Assembly (NCBI RefSeq): GCF_038957035.1
Contig: NZ_CP152412.1
Location: 806,001-870,000 of the forward strand
Length of the DNA: 64,000 bases
Origin: Bradyrhizobium sp. B097
GTDB taxonomy: Bacteria > Pseudomonadota > Alphaproteobacteria > Rhizobiales > Xanthobacteraceae
Reading direction: 5' to 3'
Under the pieces are notes generated by a model. That model was given only the letters and a program-made list of their open reading frames with translations, ran no database searches and was not told where the DNA came from. The first letter of the stretch is position 1. The number at the start of each line of letters is the position of its first letter. This document shows positions 33,812 to 44,258 of the stretch, piece after piece. Position numbers and translations under genes: made by a program.

Positions 33812-35086
33812 CTACTGCGCCACCTTGCTGCTGCCCTGGGTGATCAGCCGCGCGGCGCGCTGGTCGCGCGTGTGGATCCAGAGCCAGTTCATCGCCACCG
33901 CAATCCGATGGCGCACGCCGATCAGGAAATAGATGTGGGCGAGGCCCCAGATCCACCATGCCAGGGAGCCGCGCAGCTTGAGCCAGCCGAAATCGATCAC
34001 CGCCTTCTTCTTGCCGATCTGCGCGAGGCTGCCGGCATGCTTGTAGCGGAACGGCGGCAGCGTCTTGCCGTCGAGCCGGGCCTTGATCAGTGCGGCGACG
34101 TAGCGCCCCTCCTGCTTCGCGGCCGGCGCGATGCCGGGCACCGGATTGCCGTCGGGACCCTTGATCGTGACCGTGTCGCCGACGGCGAAGATGTCGGGAT
34201 GACCGGGCACGGTCAGATCCGGCTCGACCTGCAGCCGATGGGCGCGGTCGGCCGGCGCGTTCAGCCATTCGGCGGCGCGCGAGGCGCGCACGCCGGCGGC
34301 CCACACGATGGTGCGCGCCTCCAGCCTCTTGCCGCCGAACACGACGCCGTCGGCCGAGCATTCGGTGACCGGCTCGCCCAGCATCACCTCGACGCCGAGC
34401 TTTTCTAGCGACGCTTGCGCATAGGCCGAGAGATCGTCGGGAAATCCTGCCAGCACGCGCGAGCCGGCCTCGATCAACACCACGCGCGCCTTGCGCGTGT
34501 CGATGTGACGGAAGTCATGCGGCAGCGTGTCCTTGGCGAGGTCGGCGATGGTGCCGGCCATCTCGACGCCGGTCGGCCCGGCGCCGATGATGACGAAGGT
34601 CAGTAGCGCCGCACGCTTGTCGGGATCAGTCTCGCGCTCGGCGCGCTCGAAGGCGACCAGGATGCGCCGCCGCAGCGTGGTGGCGTCCTCCAGCGTCTTC
34701 AGGCCGGGTGCGAACGGCTCCCATTCGTCATGACCGAAATAGGCGTGGCGCGCGCCGGTGGCGAGGATCAGCGTGTCGTAGGGAATGCTGCCGCCGTCGT
34801 CGAGCTGCACCTGCTTTTCTGCAGCGTTGACGCCGCAGACATTGGCAAACAATGTCGTCACCTCGGGCCGGTCGCGCAGCAGATAGCGGATCGGCCAGGC
34901 GATCTCGCTGGTCGCAAGCGATGCGGTCGCGACCTGGTAGAGCAACGGCTGGAACAGATGGTGGTTGCGGCGGTCGATCAGCGTGATCTCGACCGGCGCG
35001 CCTGCGAGACCGAAGGCGGCTTCGAGCCCGCCGAAGCCGGCGCCGACGATGACCACGCGATGAGGTTTGGCCGGCGCTTGCGTCAT
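33812..35086 (-). CDS. ndh: Type II NADH:quinone dehydrogenase-like flavoprotein
   Basis: Transfers electrons from NADH to quinone without pumping protons. The 424-residue protein has an FAD-binding Rossmann motif RVVIVGAGFGGLEAAFGL at the N-terminus, a second NADH motif FVIIGAGPTGVEMAGTIADL near 165-185, and the FAD site DIFAVGDTVTI near 300. The C-terminal part LAWWIWGLAHIYFLIGVRHRIAVAMNW is amphipathic to hydrophobic and anchors such enzymes to the membrane surface, as in Ndh-2. It stands as a single gene; the neighbours give no hint of a special role. Confidence 0.88.
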   Translation of the reverse strand: MTQAPAKPHRVVIVGAGFGGLEAAFGLAGAPVEITLIDRRNHHLFQPLLYQVATASLATSEIAWPIRYLLRDRPEVTTLFANVCGVNAAEKQVQLDDGGSIPYDTLILATGARHAYFGHDEWEPFAPGLKTLEDATTLRRRILVAFERAERETDPDKRAALLTFVIIGAGPTGVEMAGTIADLAKDTLPHDFRHIDTRKARVVLIEAGSRVLAGFPDDLSAYAQASLEKLGVEVMLGEPVTECSADGVVFGGKRLEARTIVWAAGVRASRAAEWLNAPADRAHRLQVEPDLTVPGHPDIFAVGDTVTIKGPDGNPVPGIAPAAKQEGRYVAALIKARLDGKTLPPFRYKHAGSLAQIGKKKAVIDFGWLKLRGSLAWWIWGLAHIYFLIGVRHRIAVAMNWLWIHTRDQRAARLITQGSSKVAQ

Positions 35087-35201
35087 CTGATGTCGCCCTC
35101 GGTTCCGAACGGCTTCGTCATTTCATTATGTAGTCATTCGCAGCCTCATTCCAACATGAAATGCCAGATCACCCGATAGCAAAACCCAATCGCGGCAAGC
35201 C

Positions 35202-36608
35202 TTACGCATCCTGCCGCGCGGTCGTGGCGACAACTCGTCGCCGCATCGGCAGGAACAGTCCCGCCACCGCGCCGGCGAATGACAGCGTTGCCGCAAGGCT
35301 CATCGCTGCAGCAAATCCATTGGTGAAATGTCCGGACGAATCGGCCGTGCCATTGGCGGAGAAGGTCGCCACCACCGCCGCGATGCCGAACATCCCGCCG
35401 AGGAAACGGCCCATGTTGAAGACGCCCGACGCCTTGCCCATCTCGCTGACCGCGACCGCGCTCAGCACCGCGTTCTGCGCGGCCGGCATCGCCATCGAGA
35501 CGCCGACGCCGGCGAGCATCAGTGGTGCGACCAGCGCGGAGTAGGGCATCGACGAGGTGACGATCTCGCTGATCCAGCCGAGCCCGATCGCCTGCATCAG
35601 GAGGCCGGTGACGACGAGCGTGCGTTCGCCGAACCGGTTGACCACGGCGCCGGCGATCGGCGCTGTGACGAACAGTGTCGCCGTCCACGGCAACAGCCGT
35701 AGCCCGGCACCGAAGGCGTCGAAGCCGAGTGCGATCTGCAGGAATTGCGGCAGCAGGAACAGCACGCCATACATCGCGGCATAGAACAGCACGCTTGCGG
35801 CGATGCCGGCCGCGAACGGTCGGGCCGCGAACAGCCGCATCGGCACCATCGGGCTCGTCGCACGCAGCTCCCACAGCACGAACATCGCTGCCAGCGCCGC
35901 GCCGGCGATCAGCGCGCCCGTCACTTCCGCGCTCGCCCATCCGGCGCTGTTGCCGCGCAACAGGCCCCAGACCAGCGCCAGCGCCGCGAGTGCGACCAGC
36001 GACAATCCGGTGATGTCGAGCGGCGCCGTCGGACCAAAACTTTCCCGCAGGCGCGCCAGCACGAGGGCGATCGCAATCAGGCCGATCGGCAGGTTGATCC
36101 AGAAGATCCAGCGCCAGCCGAGATGCTCGGTGATGAAGCCGCCGATCGCGGGGCCGATGATCAGCGCGCATCCGGTGATGCCGCTGAAGATGCCGAGCGC
36201 GCGGGCGCGCTCCTCGCGGCCGAACGCGCCGCTCAGGATCGCCATCGCCAGCGGCATCACCAGCGCCGCACCTGCGCCCTGCAAAGCGCGCGCGGCGATC
36301 AATGCCGCGGCATCGCCGGCCAGCGCGCAGGCCGCGGAGGCCACGACGAACAGGCCGATCCCGGCTGCGAACATCCTGCGTCGCCCAAAACGATCGCCGA
36401 GCGCCGCACCGGTCAGGAGCAGCACCGCGAAGGTCAGGTTGAAGGCATTGACGGTCCATTGCAGCGTCTCCACGGCGCTGCCGAAATCGGCGCGAATGGT
36501 GGCGAAGGCCGTGGTCATGATCATGGCGTCCAGCGCCATCATGAAGGATGCCAGCGCGGTGAGGCCGAGCACCCAGCGCTGCTCGTTGCGCTCTCGAGGG
36601 GTCTGCAT
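35202..36608 (-). CDS. MFS transporter, DHA2 (EmrB/QacA) drug-efflux type
   Basis: A 468-residue inner-membrane proton-driven exporter with about 14 transmembrane segments. Visible marks are LDAMIMTTAFATIRADFG (motif of DHA2 loop), GDRFGRRRMF (motif A), and the TM4-5 stretch GPAIGGFITEHLGWRWIFWINLPIG, typical of EmrB/QacA. Substrate unknown. Divergent from the monooxygenase-like gene at 36788, with 179 bases between the starts, so the two may share control. Confidence 0.87.
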   Translation of the reverse strand: MQTPRERNEQRWVLGLTALASFMMALDAMIMTTAFATIRADFGSAVETLQWTVNAFNLTFAVLLLTGAALGDRFGRRRMFAAGIGLFVVASAACALAGDAAALIAARALQGAGAALVMPLAMAILSGAFGREERARALGIFSGITGCALIIGPAIGGFITEHLGWRWIFWINLPIGLIAIALVLARLRESFGPTAPLDITGLSLVALAALALVWGLLRGNSAGWASAEVTGALIAGAALAAMFVLWELRATSPMVPMRLFAARPFAAGIAASVLFYAAMYGVLFLLPQFLQIALGFDAFGAGLRLLPWTATLFVTAPIAGAVVNRFGERTLVVTGLLMQAIGLGWISEIVTSSMPYSALVAPLMLAGVGVSMAMPAAQNAVLSAVAVSEMGKASGVFNMGRFLGGMFGIAAVVATFSANGTADSSGHFTNGFAAAMSLAATLSFAGAVAGLFLPMRRRVVATTARQDA

Positions 36609-36787
36609 GGTCGTTCTCCGTTGGCGGGCCGCTGGGGCGCGGCGCGCTCGTCGAAAAGACGATCCGGGATAGGCAAAGGATGCGGCCGAGAATTATTTTT
36701 GCCGGACCGCATCCTTTCGCCGCCGGCAAACGTCCTTGGGTATGACGCGGCCGGTTCGGGCCGCAGAACCAGGCCAAGGAGGCTGCA

Positions 36788-37096
36788 ATGAGACGGACCC
36801 TGATCAGGTACAAGACCAAGCCGGAAATGGCGGACAAGAATGCCGCGCTGGTTGCGGCCGTGTTCGCCGAGCTGAAGGCGGCCAACCCGGATGGCGTGCG
36901 CTATATGACCCTGCGGCTGGAGGACGACACCTTCATTCATATGGTCGAGACATCGGCCGATGACGGCTCGAGCCCGATCCCGAAGCTGGCGGCTTTCCAG
37001 ACCTTCCAGGACGGCATCCGCGATCGTTGCGCCGAACCGCCGCTGGTTCGCAGTGCTGTGATTGTCGGAAACTATCGTATGCTGGATGCGCCGTGA
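36788..37096 (+). CDS. Small dimeric alpha/beta-barrel (ABM-like) protein
   Basis: A 102-residue protein of the antibiotic-biosynthesis-monooxygenase-like ferredoxin fold: RTLIRYKTKPEMADKNAALVAAVFAEL forms the first strand and helix, YMTLRLEDDTFIHMVE the middle strands. Many such proteins are heme-free monooxygenases or isomerases of unknown substrate. It ends 29 bases before the sigma factor start on the same strand, so it is likely part of the same unit. Confidence 0.65.
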   Translation: MRRTLIRYKTKPEMADKNAALVAAVFAELKAANPDGVRYMTLRLEDDTFIHMVETSADDGSSPIPKLAAFQTFQDGIRDRCAEPPLVRSAVIVGNYRMLDAP

Positions 37097-37125
37097 CCGG
37101 AGTGAACCGACTTGGCGGAGCGACT

Positions 37126-38016
37126 ATGACGTCACCACCCCAGGCGCCGACCGATGTCGAGGCGCTGCTGGCGGCGATGCGGCCAAGGCTGCATCGCTAC
37201 TGCGCTCGCATGGTCGGATCGGTCATCGACGGCGAGGATGTGCTGCAGGACGCGCTGATCAAGGCGATGGAAGCCTTCGCGCCCGCAGCCCCGATCCAGC
37301 ATCCGGAGGCCTGGCTGTTCCGGATCGCGCACAACACCGCGCTCGATTTCCTCAGGCGGCGCAACCGCCAGGAAGCGCTCCACGCGCCGGAGGAGGTGGA
37401 CATGATGGCCGGAGAGCTTGACGACGTCAGCCGCCGCGAGATCGCGGCAAGCAGCCTGCGCACCTTCATGCGGCTGCCGGTGGCGCAGCGCTCCAGCGTG
37501 ATCCTGATGGACGTGCTCGGCTGCTCGTTGCAGGAGGTCTGCGGCATCATGGATTTCAGCCTGCCCGCGGTGAAGGCCGCGCTGCACCGCGGACGCACGC
37601 AACTGCGTGCGTTCGCCCGCGAACCGGACGATGCGCCGCGGCCCGGCCTGTCGCCGGCTGATCGTCTCAGGCTGAACGCCTATGTCGGCCGCTTCAATGA
37701 CCGCGACTTCGATGCCATCCGCGTCATGATCGCCGATGACATCAGGCTCGAACTCGTCAACAAGACACGGCTGAACGGCAAGGCCGAGGTGTCACGCTAC
37801 TTCGGCAATTATGCGAAGATCGACGACTGGCACCTGGTCACCGGACAGGTCGAGGGCCGTCCCGCGATCCTGGTGTTCGATCCGAACGCGCAGGGTGGGC
37901 CGCCGCGATCGTTCATGCTGCTTGACTGGTCGGCCGACAAGGTCGCGACGATCAGGGATTTCCGCCACGCGCCCTATGCGATCGATGGCGCCGAATGGGC
38001 GGTGGATCAGGGGTGA
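37126..38016 (+). CDS. ECF sigma factor with C-terminal SnoaL domain
   Basis: A 296-residue extracytoplasmic-function sigma factor. Region 2 (about 15-80) contains DGEDVLQDALIKAMEAFA and HPEAWLFRIAHNTALDFLRRR; region 4 (about 110-160) contains LQEVCGIMDFSLPAVKAALHRGR. A SnoaL-like domain (about 185-290) replaces the need for an anti-sigma factor, as in ECF41-type sigma factors where this domain controls activity. GGCGGAG lies 5 bases before the ATG at 37126. The ABM-like gene just before and the MFS pump on the opposite strand may be its targets; no anti-sigma gene is present. Confidence 0.85.
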   Translation: MTSPPQAPTDVEALLAAMRPRLHRYCARMVGSVIDGEDVLQDALIKAMEAFAPAAPIQHPEAWLFRIAHNTALDFLRRRNRQEALHAPEEVDMMAGELDDVSRREIAASSLRTFMRLPVAQRSSVILMDVLGCSLQEVCGIMDFSLPAVKAALHRGRTQLRAFAREPDDAPRPGLSPADRLRLNAYVGRFNDRDFDAIRVMIADDIRLELVNKTRLNGKAEVSRYFGNYAKIDDWHLVTGQVEGRPAILVFDPNAQGGPPRSFMLLDWSADKVATIRDFRHAPYAIDGAEWAVDQG

Positions 38017-38063
38017 CTGATTGCTGCTTACGCTGTGGCTCGATGCCATGCCACAAACTCGGT

Positions 38064-38195
38064 GTCGTCCCGGACAAGCGAAGCGCGATCCGGGACCCAT
38101 AACCACGAATGGTCATTGGTTTGCGATGCTGGGGCCACAGCCTGCTTCGACAACTCAAGCCTGTGGTTATGGGTCCCGGCCTGCGCCGGGACGAC
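38064..38195. repeat. Paired inverted repeat of the GTCCCGG-GGGACCCATAACCAC class
   Basis: GTCGTCCCGGAC at 38064 and CCGGGACGAC ending 38195 are inverted, with GGGACCCATAACCAC and GTGGTTATGGGTCCC inside. It lies between the sigma factor and the convergent DUF805 gene. Related pairs are at 43976 and 50898. Confidence 0.75.
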
Positions 38196-38210
38196 GGTGA
38201 AGAGAGGCCG

Positions 38211-38753
38211 CTACCGCGTCTTGCCGCCGAACTCGCCTTTGGCGATGCGCGCGACGCGGCTGCCGGCTGCGGCGGGCGCGCCGCTTCTTTCAAACAGCCC
38301 GTCGCCGCCGGTCTCGCGCGGCAACGGCGGCGCTTCCTCGGAGCGGCCGCCCGGCCAGAACGTCAGGACGAGGTTCATCGCGGCGTTGGCGAGTGCACCG
38401 ACCACCGTTCCGGTGTGCTGGTAGGTCAGCGCGTATTCGGGAAATCGTCCGGCAATGGCCTTGTCGAGCACGATGAGGGCAATCCATGCCGCCATCACAC
38501 ACACCGGATCCCATCCGATGTCACGCACCCGCATCGACTGCAGCATGAAGCAGGCGACGAGCATGCCGTAGAAAGCAATGATCAGCGCCGGGCTGTTCGA
38601 CGCCTGCGCCAGCAGCACGTCCGTCCTGCCGCGCGGCACATTGCCCGTGATCCCATAGACCAGCATCACAAAGCCAAGGCCCACAACGAGGGTGCAGAAG
38701 AAAAAGGCCAACCGGCCCATCCGGGCATTGAAGCCGAAGATGTAATTCAGCAT
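38211..38753 (-). CDS. DUF805-type membrane protein
   Basis: A 180-residue inner-membrane protein with four predicted transmembrane segments. The start MLNYIFGFNARMGRLAFF carries the NARxxRxxFF signature of DUF805. ATG at 38753 with AGGGG about 8 bases upstream; the frame is open further upstream but that part is not conserved. The C-terminal 45 residues are a polar cytoplasmic tail. Function unknown in general for the family. Confidence 0.75.
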   Translation of the reverse strand: MLNYIFGFNARMGRLAFFFCTLVVGLGFVMLVYGITGNVPRGRTDVLLAQASNSPALIIAFYGMLVACFMLQSMRVRDIGWDPVCVMAAWIALIVLDKAIAGRFPEYALTYQHTGTVVGALANAAMNLVLTFWPGGRSEEAPPLPRETGGDGLFERSGAPAAAGSRVARIAKGEFGGKTR

Positions 38754-39137
38754 GTGACGCACCCCTTTGGGCCCAGCCTCGCCCGGTGATGCTTTCAAGA
38801 CCATGAAGCCCGCGGCGCCTTTGCCGGCCCGTGGTTTCCGGGTGCTTTACCGGATCGTTAAAGCCTGCTGCTGTTCTCCTCGGTCTGGATCGGGCCCTGC
38901 GACAATCGTTGCCTACGCAACCGGCATTATATTTCTTGCAATGGTCGATTTGGACGAATTATGATGCAAGGTGCTGGGGTATGCGCCGAAGGTTCTAATC
39001 GAGGGCCGTCGGTTCATGCTTGCTGCACAATTGCGATCTCGCGCACAAAACACGTCACAGAACGGCGCGCGCAAAGCGTGACCCCCAGGCCTCGTGATCA
39101 AGCCTGGCGGGATCTTTGGTTGAGGAGGGGAGTGAAT
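38754..39137. other. Leader region of the ABC importer operon
   Basis: 384 bases without a gene. CTTGCA (38935-38940) and TGCAAG (38965-38970) form an inverted pair three helical turns apart near GGCATTATATTT, and could mark a regulated promoter for the binding-protein gene. No clear TGCA-N6-TGCA pair was found here. Confidence 0.35.
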
Positions 39138-40310
39138 ATGAAAAAGGCATTCTGGCTGGCAGGCGCCATGGCTCTGGCGCTCGCGCAGCCCGCGACGGCG
39201 GCTGACAGCGTCAAGATCGGCTTTGTCTCGACCTTCAGCGGTCCGACCGCCGTGATCGGCAACGACATGCGCAATTCGTTCGAGCTCGCGCTCGACCACC
39301 TTGGCCGCAAGATCGATGGCAAGCCGGTCGAGGTGATCTACGAGGACGACCAGCAGAAGCCTGATGTCGGCAAGCAGAAGACCGAGAAGCTGGTGCAGTC
39401 CGACAAGGTCGACTTCATCGTCGGCTACATCTGGTCGAACGTGCTGCTGGCGTCGCTGAAGACCGCGGTCGATTCGAAAACCTTCCTGATCTCGGCCAAT
39501 GCCGGTCCGTCGCAGCTCGCCGGCGAACTGTGCTCGCCTTACGTGTTCTCGACCTCCTGGCAGAACGACCAGACGCCTGCCGCGATGGGCCTCTACATGA
39601 ACCAGAAGGGCGTCAAGTCGGTGTTCCTGATCGGCCCGAACTACGCCGCCGGCAAGGACATGCTGGCGGGCGTGAAGAGCACCTTCAAGGGCGAGGTGGT
39701 CGGTGAGGAATACACGGTGTGGCCGAGCCAGCTCGACTTCTCCGCCGAGCTGACCAAGGCGCGGAACTCCAAGGCCGAGTCGATCTTCGTGTTCTATCCC
39801 GGCGCCGCCGGCGTCCAATTCCTGAACCAGTACGCCCAGGCCGGCATCAAGGCGCAAATCCCGCTCTATACCGCCTTCACCGTCGACGAATTGTCGCTGC
39901 CGCTGCAGAAGGACAACGCGATCGGCATTCCCGGCGCGCAGGAATGGGTCAACGACCTGCCGAACGCCGAGAACAAGAAGTTCGTCGAGGATTATCGCAA
40001 GAAGTATCCCGGCCTGCGCCCGACCTATTACGGCGCCCAGGCCTATGACGCCGCCCAGCTGATCAACAGCGCCGTCGTCGCGGTGAAGGGCGACCTCACC
40101 AAGAAGGACGCGATGAAGGCGGAGATGGAGAAGGCCAACTTCAAGTCGCTGCGCGGCCCGTTCAAGTATGGCAACAACCACATCCCGATCCAGAACTTCT
40201 ACCTTCAGGACGTGGTCAAGGACGCTGACGGCCAGCTCTCGCTGAAGACGGTCGCGACCATCGTCAAGGACGACCAGGACAAATTCCACGACAAGTGTTC
40301 GATGAAGTGA
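39138..40310 (+). CDS. ABC transporter substrate-binding protein of the aromatic acid importer
   Basis: A 390-residue periplasmic binding protein (type I, LivK-like). Signal peptide MKKAFWLAGAMALALAQPATA, then DSVKIGFVSTFSGPTAVIGND, typical of aromatic and amide binding members. The strong ribosome site GAGGAGGGGAG precedes ATG 39138. The four genes 40598-43952 encode its permeases and ATPases. Position at the head of a locus with bclA and box genes suggests benzoate or a related acid; the ligand is not proven. Confidence 0.9.
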   Translation: MKKAFWLAGAMALALAQPATAADSVKIGFVSTFSGPTAVIGNDMRNSFELALDHLGRKIDGKPVEVIYEDDQQKPDVGKQKTEKLVQSDKVDFIVGYIWSNVLLASLKTAVDSKTFLISANAGPSQLAGELCSPYVFSTSWQNDQTPAAMGLYMNQKGVKSVFLIGPNYAAGKDMLAGVKSTFKGEVVGEEYTVWPSQLDFSAELTKARNSKAESIFVFYPGAAGVQFLNQYAQAGIKAQIPLYTAFTVDELSLPLQKDNAIGIPGAQEWVNDLPNAENKKFVEDYRKKYPGLRPTYYGAQAYDAAQLINSAVVAVKGDLTKKDAMKAEMEKANFKSLRGPFKYGNNHIPIQNFYLQDVVKDADGQLSLKTVATIVKDDQDKFHDKCSMK

Positions 40311-40346
40311 GCGGCGGGCGCCTTTTGGCGCGCAGCTTGCTTTCTT

Positions 40347-40533
40347 CACCTCGCCCCGCCTGCGGGGAGAGCATAGGCCGCCTCCGGCGGCCGTTCTTGA
40401 CGAAGGACGCCGAAGCGCAGCTTCGGCTATGCGCGAAGCAATCGGGTGAGGGGGACTCTCCACGAGTTCAATTTGCGGAGGCAGCCCCTCACCCCAACCC
40501 TCTCCCCGCAAGAGCGGGGCGAGGGAGAACACG
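40347..40533. repeat. Paired inverted repeat between binding protein and permease genes
   Basis: TTCACCTCGCCCCGCCTGCGGGGAG near 40347 and CCCCGCAAGAGCGGGGCGAGG ending 40533 are inverted, with CCTCACCCCAACCC inside. Such an element inside an ABC operon may stabilise the abundant upstream message for the binding protein, a common arrangement for repeats here. Confidence 0.65.
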
Positions 40534-40597
40534 CAGCGAGCAATGCGGCGGTGGGCATGCACTGCCGCTGTTTTTTTAGGGATGATGTAGACCCACA

Positions 40598-41515
40598 ATG
40601 TATCTCGTCGTCGAACAATTGCTGAACGGCCTGCAATTCGGCCTGCTGCTGTTCCTGCTGGCGGCCGGACTGACGCTGGTGTTCGGCATCATGGATTTCG
40701 TCAATCTGGCGCACGGCTCGCTCTACATGATGGGCGCCTATTTCGCGGCGACCTTCGTGGCCTGGACCGGCAGTTTTGTCCTGGGCGCGCTGCTGGCGCT
40801 GGGTGCCACGCTGCTGCTCGGCATCGTGCTGGAATATGTCGCGCTCCGGCATCTCTACGGCCGCGACCATCTCGACCAGGTGCTGGCGACGTTCGGCCTG
40901 ATCCTGTTCTTCAATGACGCCGTCCGGCTGATCTGGGGCCCGGCCGGCCTCGCGCTGCCGCTGCCGGCCTGGCTCACCGTGCCGGTGCAGATCATTCCCG
41001 GCGTGTATTATCCGGCCTACCGGCTGATGATCATCGTGGTCGCGCTGGCGGTTGCCGCGATGCTCTATCTCGTCGTGATGCGCACCCGCGTCGGCATGCT
41101 GATCCGCGCCGGCGCCTCCAACCGCGAGATGATCGGGGCGCTCGGCATCAACATCAAGCTGCTGTTCACGCTGGTGTTCGGCCTCGGCGCCGCGCTCGCC
41201 GGTCTCGCCGGGCTGATGCAAGCGCCGATCCTCACGGTGCAGATCGGGATGGGCGAGAACATTCTGATCCTGGCTTTCGTCATCATCGTGATCGGCGGCA
41301 TCGGCTCGATCCGCGGCGCCTTCATGGCCGCGGTCTTCGTCGGTATCATCGACACGATGGGCCGCGCCTTCCTGCCCGACCTGCTGCGCAAGGTGCTGAG
41401 CGGGGCGGCGGCCTCGACCGCGGCGCCGGCGCTGTCCTCGATGCTGATCTATCTCCTGATGGCGATCATCCTTGTGCTGCGGCCCGAGGGGCTGTTCCCG
41501 GCGGCCAAACGATGA
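40598..41515 (+). CDS. livH: Branched-chain-type ABC permease (LivH-like)
   Basis: Inner-membrane subunit of the importer, 305 residues and about eight transmembrane segments. The start MYLVVEQLLNGLQFGLLLFL and FGIMDFVNLAHGSLYMMGAY are diagnostic of LivH permeases; the EAA-like loop GINIKLLFTLVFGLG faces the ATPases. Its stop overlaps the livM start by 4 bases (ATGATG), so translation is coupled. Confidence 0.92.
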   Translation: MYLVVEQLLNGLQFGLLLFLLAAGLTLVFGIMDFVNLAHGSLYMMGAYFAATFVAWTGSFVLGALLALGATLLLGIVLEYVALRHLYGRDHLDQVLATFGLILFFNDAVRLIWGPAGLALPLPAWLTVPVQIIPGVYYPAYRLMIIVVALAVAAMLYLVVMRTRVGMLIRAGASNREMIGALGINIKLLFTLVFGLGAALAGLAGLMQAPILTVQIGMGENILILAFVIIVIGGIGSIRGAFMAAVFVGIIDTMGRAFLPDLLRKVLSGAAASTAAPALSSMLIYLLMAIILVLRPEGLFPAAKR

Positions 41516-42451
41516 TGCCCAAGCTCAACGTCTCCAATGCCGTTGCGGCGCTGCTGTGCGCCGCGCTGGTCCTGCTGCCGGTCTATTCGGCGGTGACAGG
41601 CAACATCTTCATCCTGACGCTGTTCACCCGCATCGCGATCTATGCGCTGGCGGCCGCGAGCCTCAATCTGATCATGGGCTATGGCGGCATGATGAGCTTC
41701 GGCCATGCCGCCTATCTCGGCATCGGCGGCTATGCCGTCGGCATCCTCGCCGCCGAGGGGATCGGTTCCGGGTTCATCCAGTGGCCGATGGCGCTCGCGG
41801 TCTCGGCGCTGTTTGCGCTGTTGATCGGCGCGCTCAGTCTACGCACCCGCGGCGTCTATTTCATCATGATCACGCTGGCCTTTGCGCAGATGGCCTATTA
41901 CGTCGCCTCCGCGCTGTCGCGCTACGGCGGCGACGACGGGCTCACCGTCTACAAGCGCAGCGATTTCGCCGGCCTGATCAATCTGTCGGACCGCAACCAG
42001 TTCTACTACCTCTGCCTCGCCTGCCTGTTCGGCGGCCTCTATCTGATCTGGCGCATCGTCAATTCGCGCTTCGGCCTCGTGGTGCAGGGCGTCCGCTCCA
42101 ACGAGCAGCGCATGCAGGCGATTGGCTTCCATGCCAATCGCTATCGCCTGGTCTGTTTCGTCATCGCCGGTACGATCTGCGGCCTGGCCGGCGCGCTGCT
42201 TGCCAACAACACCGACTTCGTCAGCCCCGCCGTGATGTACTGGACCCGCTCCGGCGATCTGATGGTGATGGTGATCCTCGGCGGCATGGGCTCGCTGTTC
42301 GGCCCCGTCGTCGGCGCGATCGTCTATCTCCTGCTCGAGGAGCTGCTGTCGCAATTCACCGAATATTCGGGACTGATCCTCGGCCCGGTGCTGCTGTTGA
42401 TCGTGCTGTTCGCGCGCGGTGGCATCATGGGCTTGCTCGGGAGGATGAGCC

Positions 42452-42459
<8 letters not shown>
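41512..42459 (+). CDS. livM: Branched-chain-type ABC permease (LivM-like)
   Basis: Second inner-membrane subunit, 315 residues. ASLNLIMGYGGMMSFGHAAYLGIGGY is the LivM signature and LSLRTRGVYFIMITLAFAQM the conserved middle. It overlaps livH at its start and the livG ATPase at its end (by 8 bases), so the four genes form one operon. Confidence 0.92.
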
Positions 42460-43223
<764 letters not shown>

Positions 43224-43231
<8 letters not shown>

Positions 43232-43952
43232 TACCAAAACCGCTGAACCCCTGCTCGAAGTCGACGCGATCGAGACCTGCTACGGGTTGAGCCAGGTGCT
43301 GTACGGCCTGTCGCTGCAGATCAAGGCGGGAGAGATGGTCGCGCTGATGGGCCGCAACGGCATGGGCAAGACCACGACCATCCGTTCGATCATGGGCCTG
43401 ACGCCGGCGCGATCAGGCGCCATCCGCTTCGCCGGCGAGGCGGTGCGGGGCCTGCCGTCGTACAGGATCGCAAAGCTCGGCATCGGCCTCGTGCCGGAGG
43501 GCCGCCAGATCTTTCCGAACCTCACGGTGCGCGAAAATCTCGTCGCCGCATCCGGCAATCGCCTTGGCGCCTCCGATCCCTGGACGATCGACAAGATCCA
43601 TGCGCTGTTCCCGCGGCTCGCCGAACGCACCAGCAGTATGGGCGTCACGCTGTCCGGCGGCGAGCAGCAGATGCTCGCGATCGGCCGCGCGCTGATGACC
43701 AACCCGAAACTCCTGATCCTCGACGAGGCCACCGAAGGCCTGGCACCGTTGATCCGCGACGAGATCTGGAGCTGCCTGTCGATGCTGAAGGGACGCGGGC
43801 AGTCGGTGCTGGTGATCGACAAGAACGTCGGAAACCTCACCCGCATCGCCGACCGCCACTACATCATCGAGCGCGGCAAGACGGTGTGGAGCGGGACGAG
43901 CGAGCAGTTGGTTGCGGAGCCGGAGCTGCAGCACAAGTATCTTGGGATTTGA
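43224..43952 (+). CDS. livF: ABC ATPase (LivF-like)
   Basis: Second ATP-binding subunit, 242 residues. Walker A MGRNGMGKTTTIRS, GIGLVPEGRQIFPNLTVREN typical of LivF, signature LSGGEQQMLAIGRAL, and Walker B LLILDEATEGL. The switch histidine of the usual EH is replaced: the protein reads LVIDKNVGNLTRIADRHYI, as in other LivF-type subunits of this group. Last gene of the importer operon. Confidence 0.93.
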
Positions 43953-43975
43953 GGCAGGGTCTGCGCTCTACCCGA

Positions 43976-44096
43976 CGTCGTCCCGGCGAAGGCCGGGACC
44001 CATTGCCACCGCTGTATGTGGGTATAGCAGGCCGGGGCCACAGCGAGGCAAATACAACACCCTGTGGTTATGGGTCCCGGCCTTCGCCGGGACGAC
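43976..44096. repeat. Paired inverted repeat of the GTCCCGG-CCCATTGCC class
   Basis: GTCGTCCCGGCGAAGGCCGGG at 43976 and CCCGGCCTTCGCCGGGACGAC ending 44096 are inverted, each a hairpin by itself. It follows livF and may end the importer transcript. Confidence 0.75.
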
Positions 44097-44120
44097 GAGG
44101 CAAGGGCCCCAGGTCCGGTC

Positions 44121-44225
44121 CCGTCATCCTGAGGTGCGAGCGGAGCGAGCCTCGAAGGATCGACGGCCACCGGCCGGGCCGTGCATCCTTCGAGGCTCGC
44201 AAGTGCTCGCACCTCAGGATGACGG
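44121..44225. repeat. Paired inverted repeat of the GTCATCCTGAGG class
   Basis: CGTCATCCTGAGGTGCGAGC at 44121 and GCACCTCAGGATGACGG ending 44225 are inverted, with TCGAAGGATCG inside. Together with the previous pair it fills the 306-base gap between livF and the convergent ligase gene. Confidence 0.75.
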
Positions 44226-44258
44226 GGGCACAGACGCCTCCTGCGCCTTGTATTCCCC

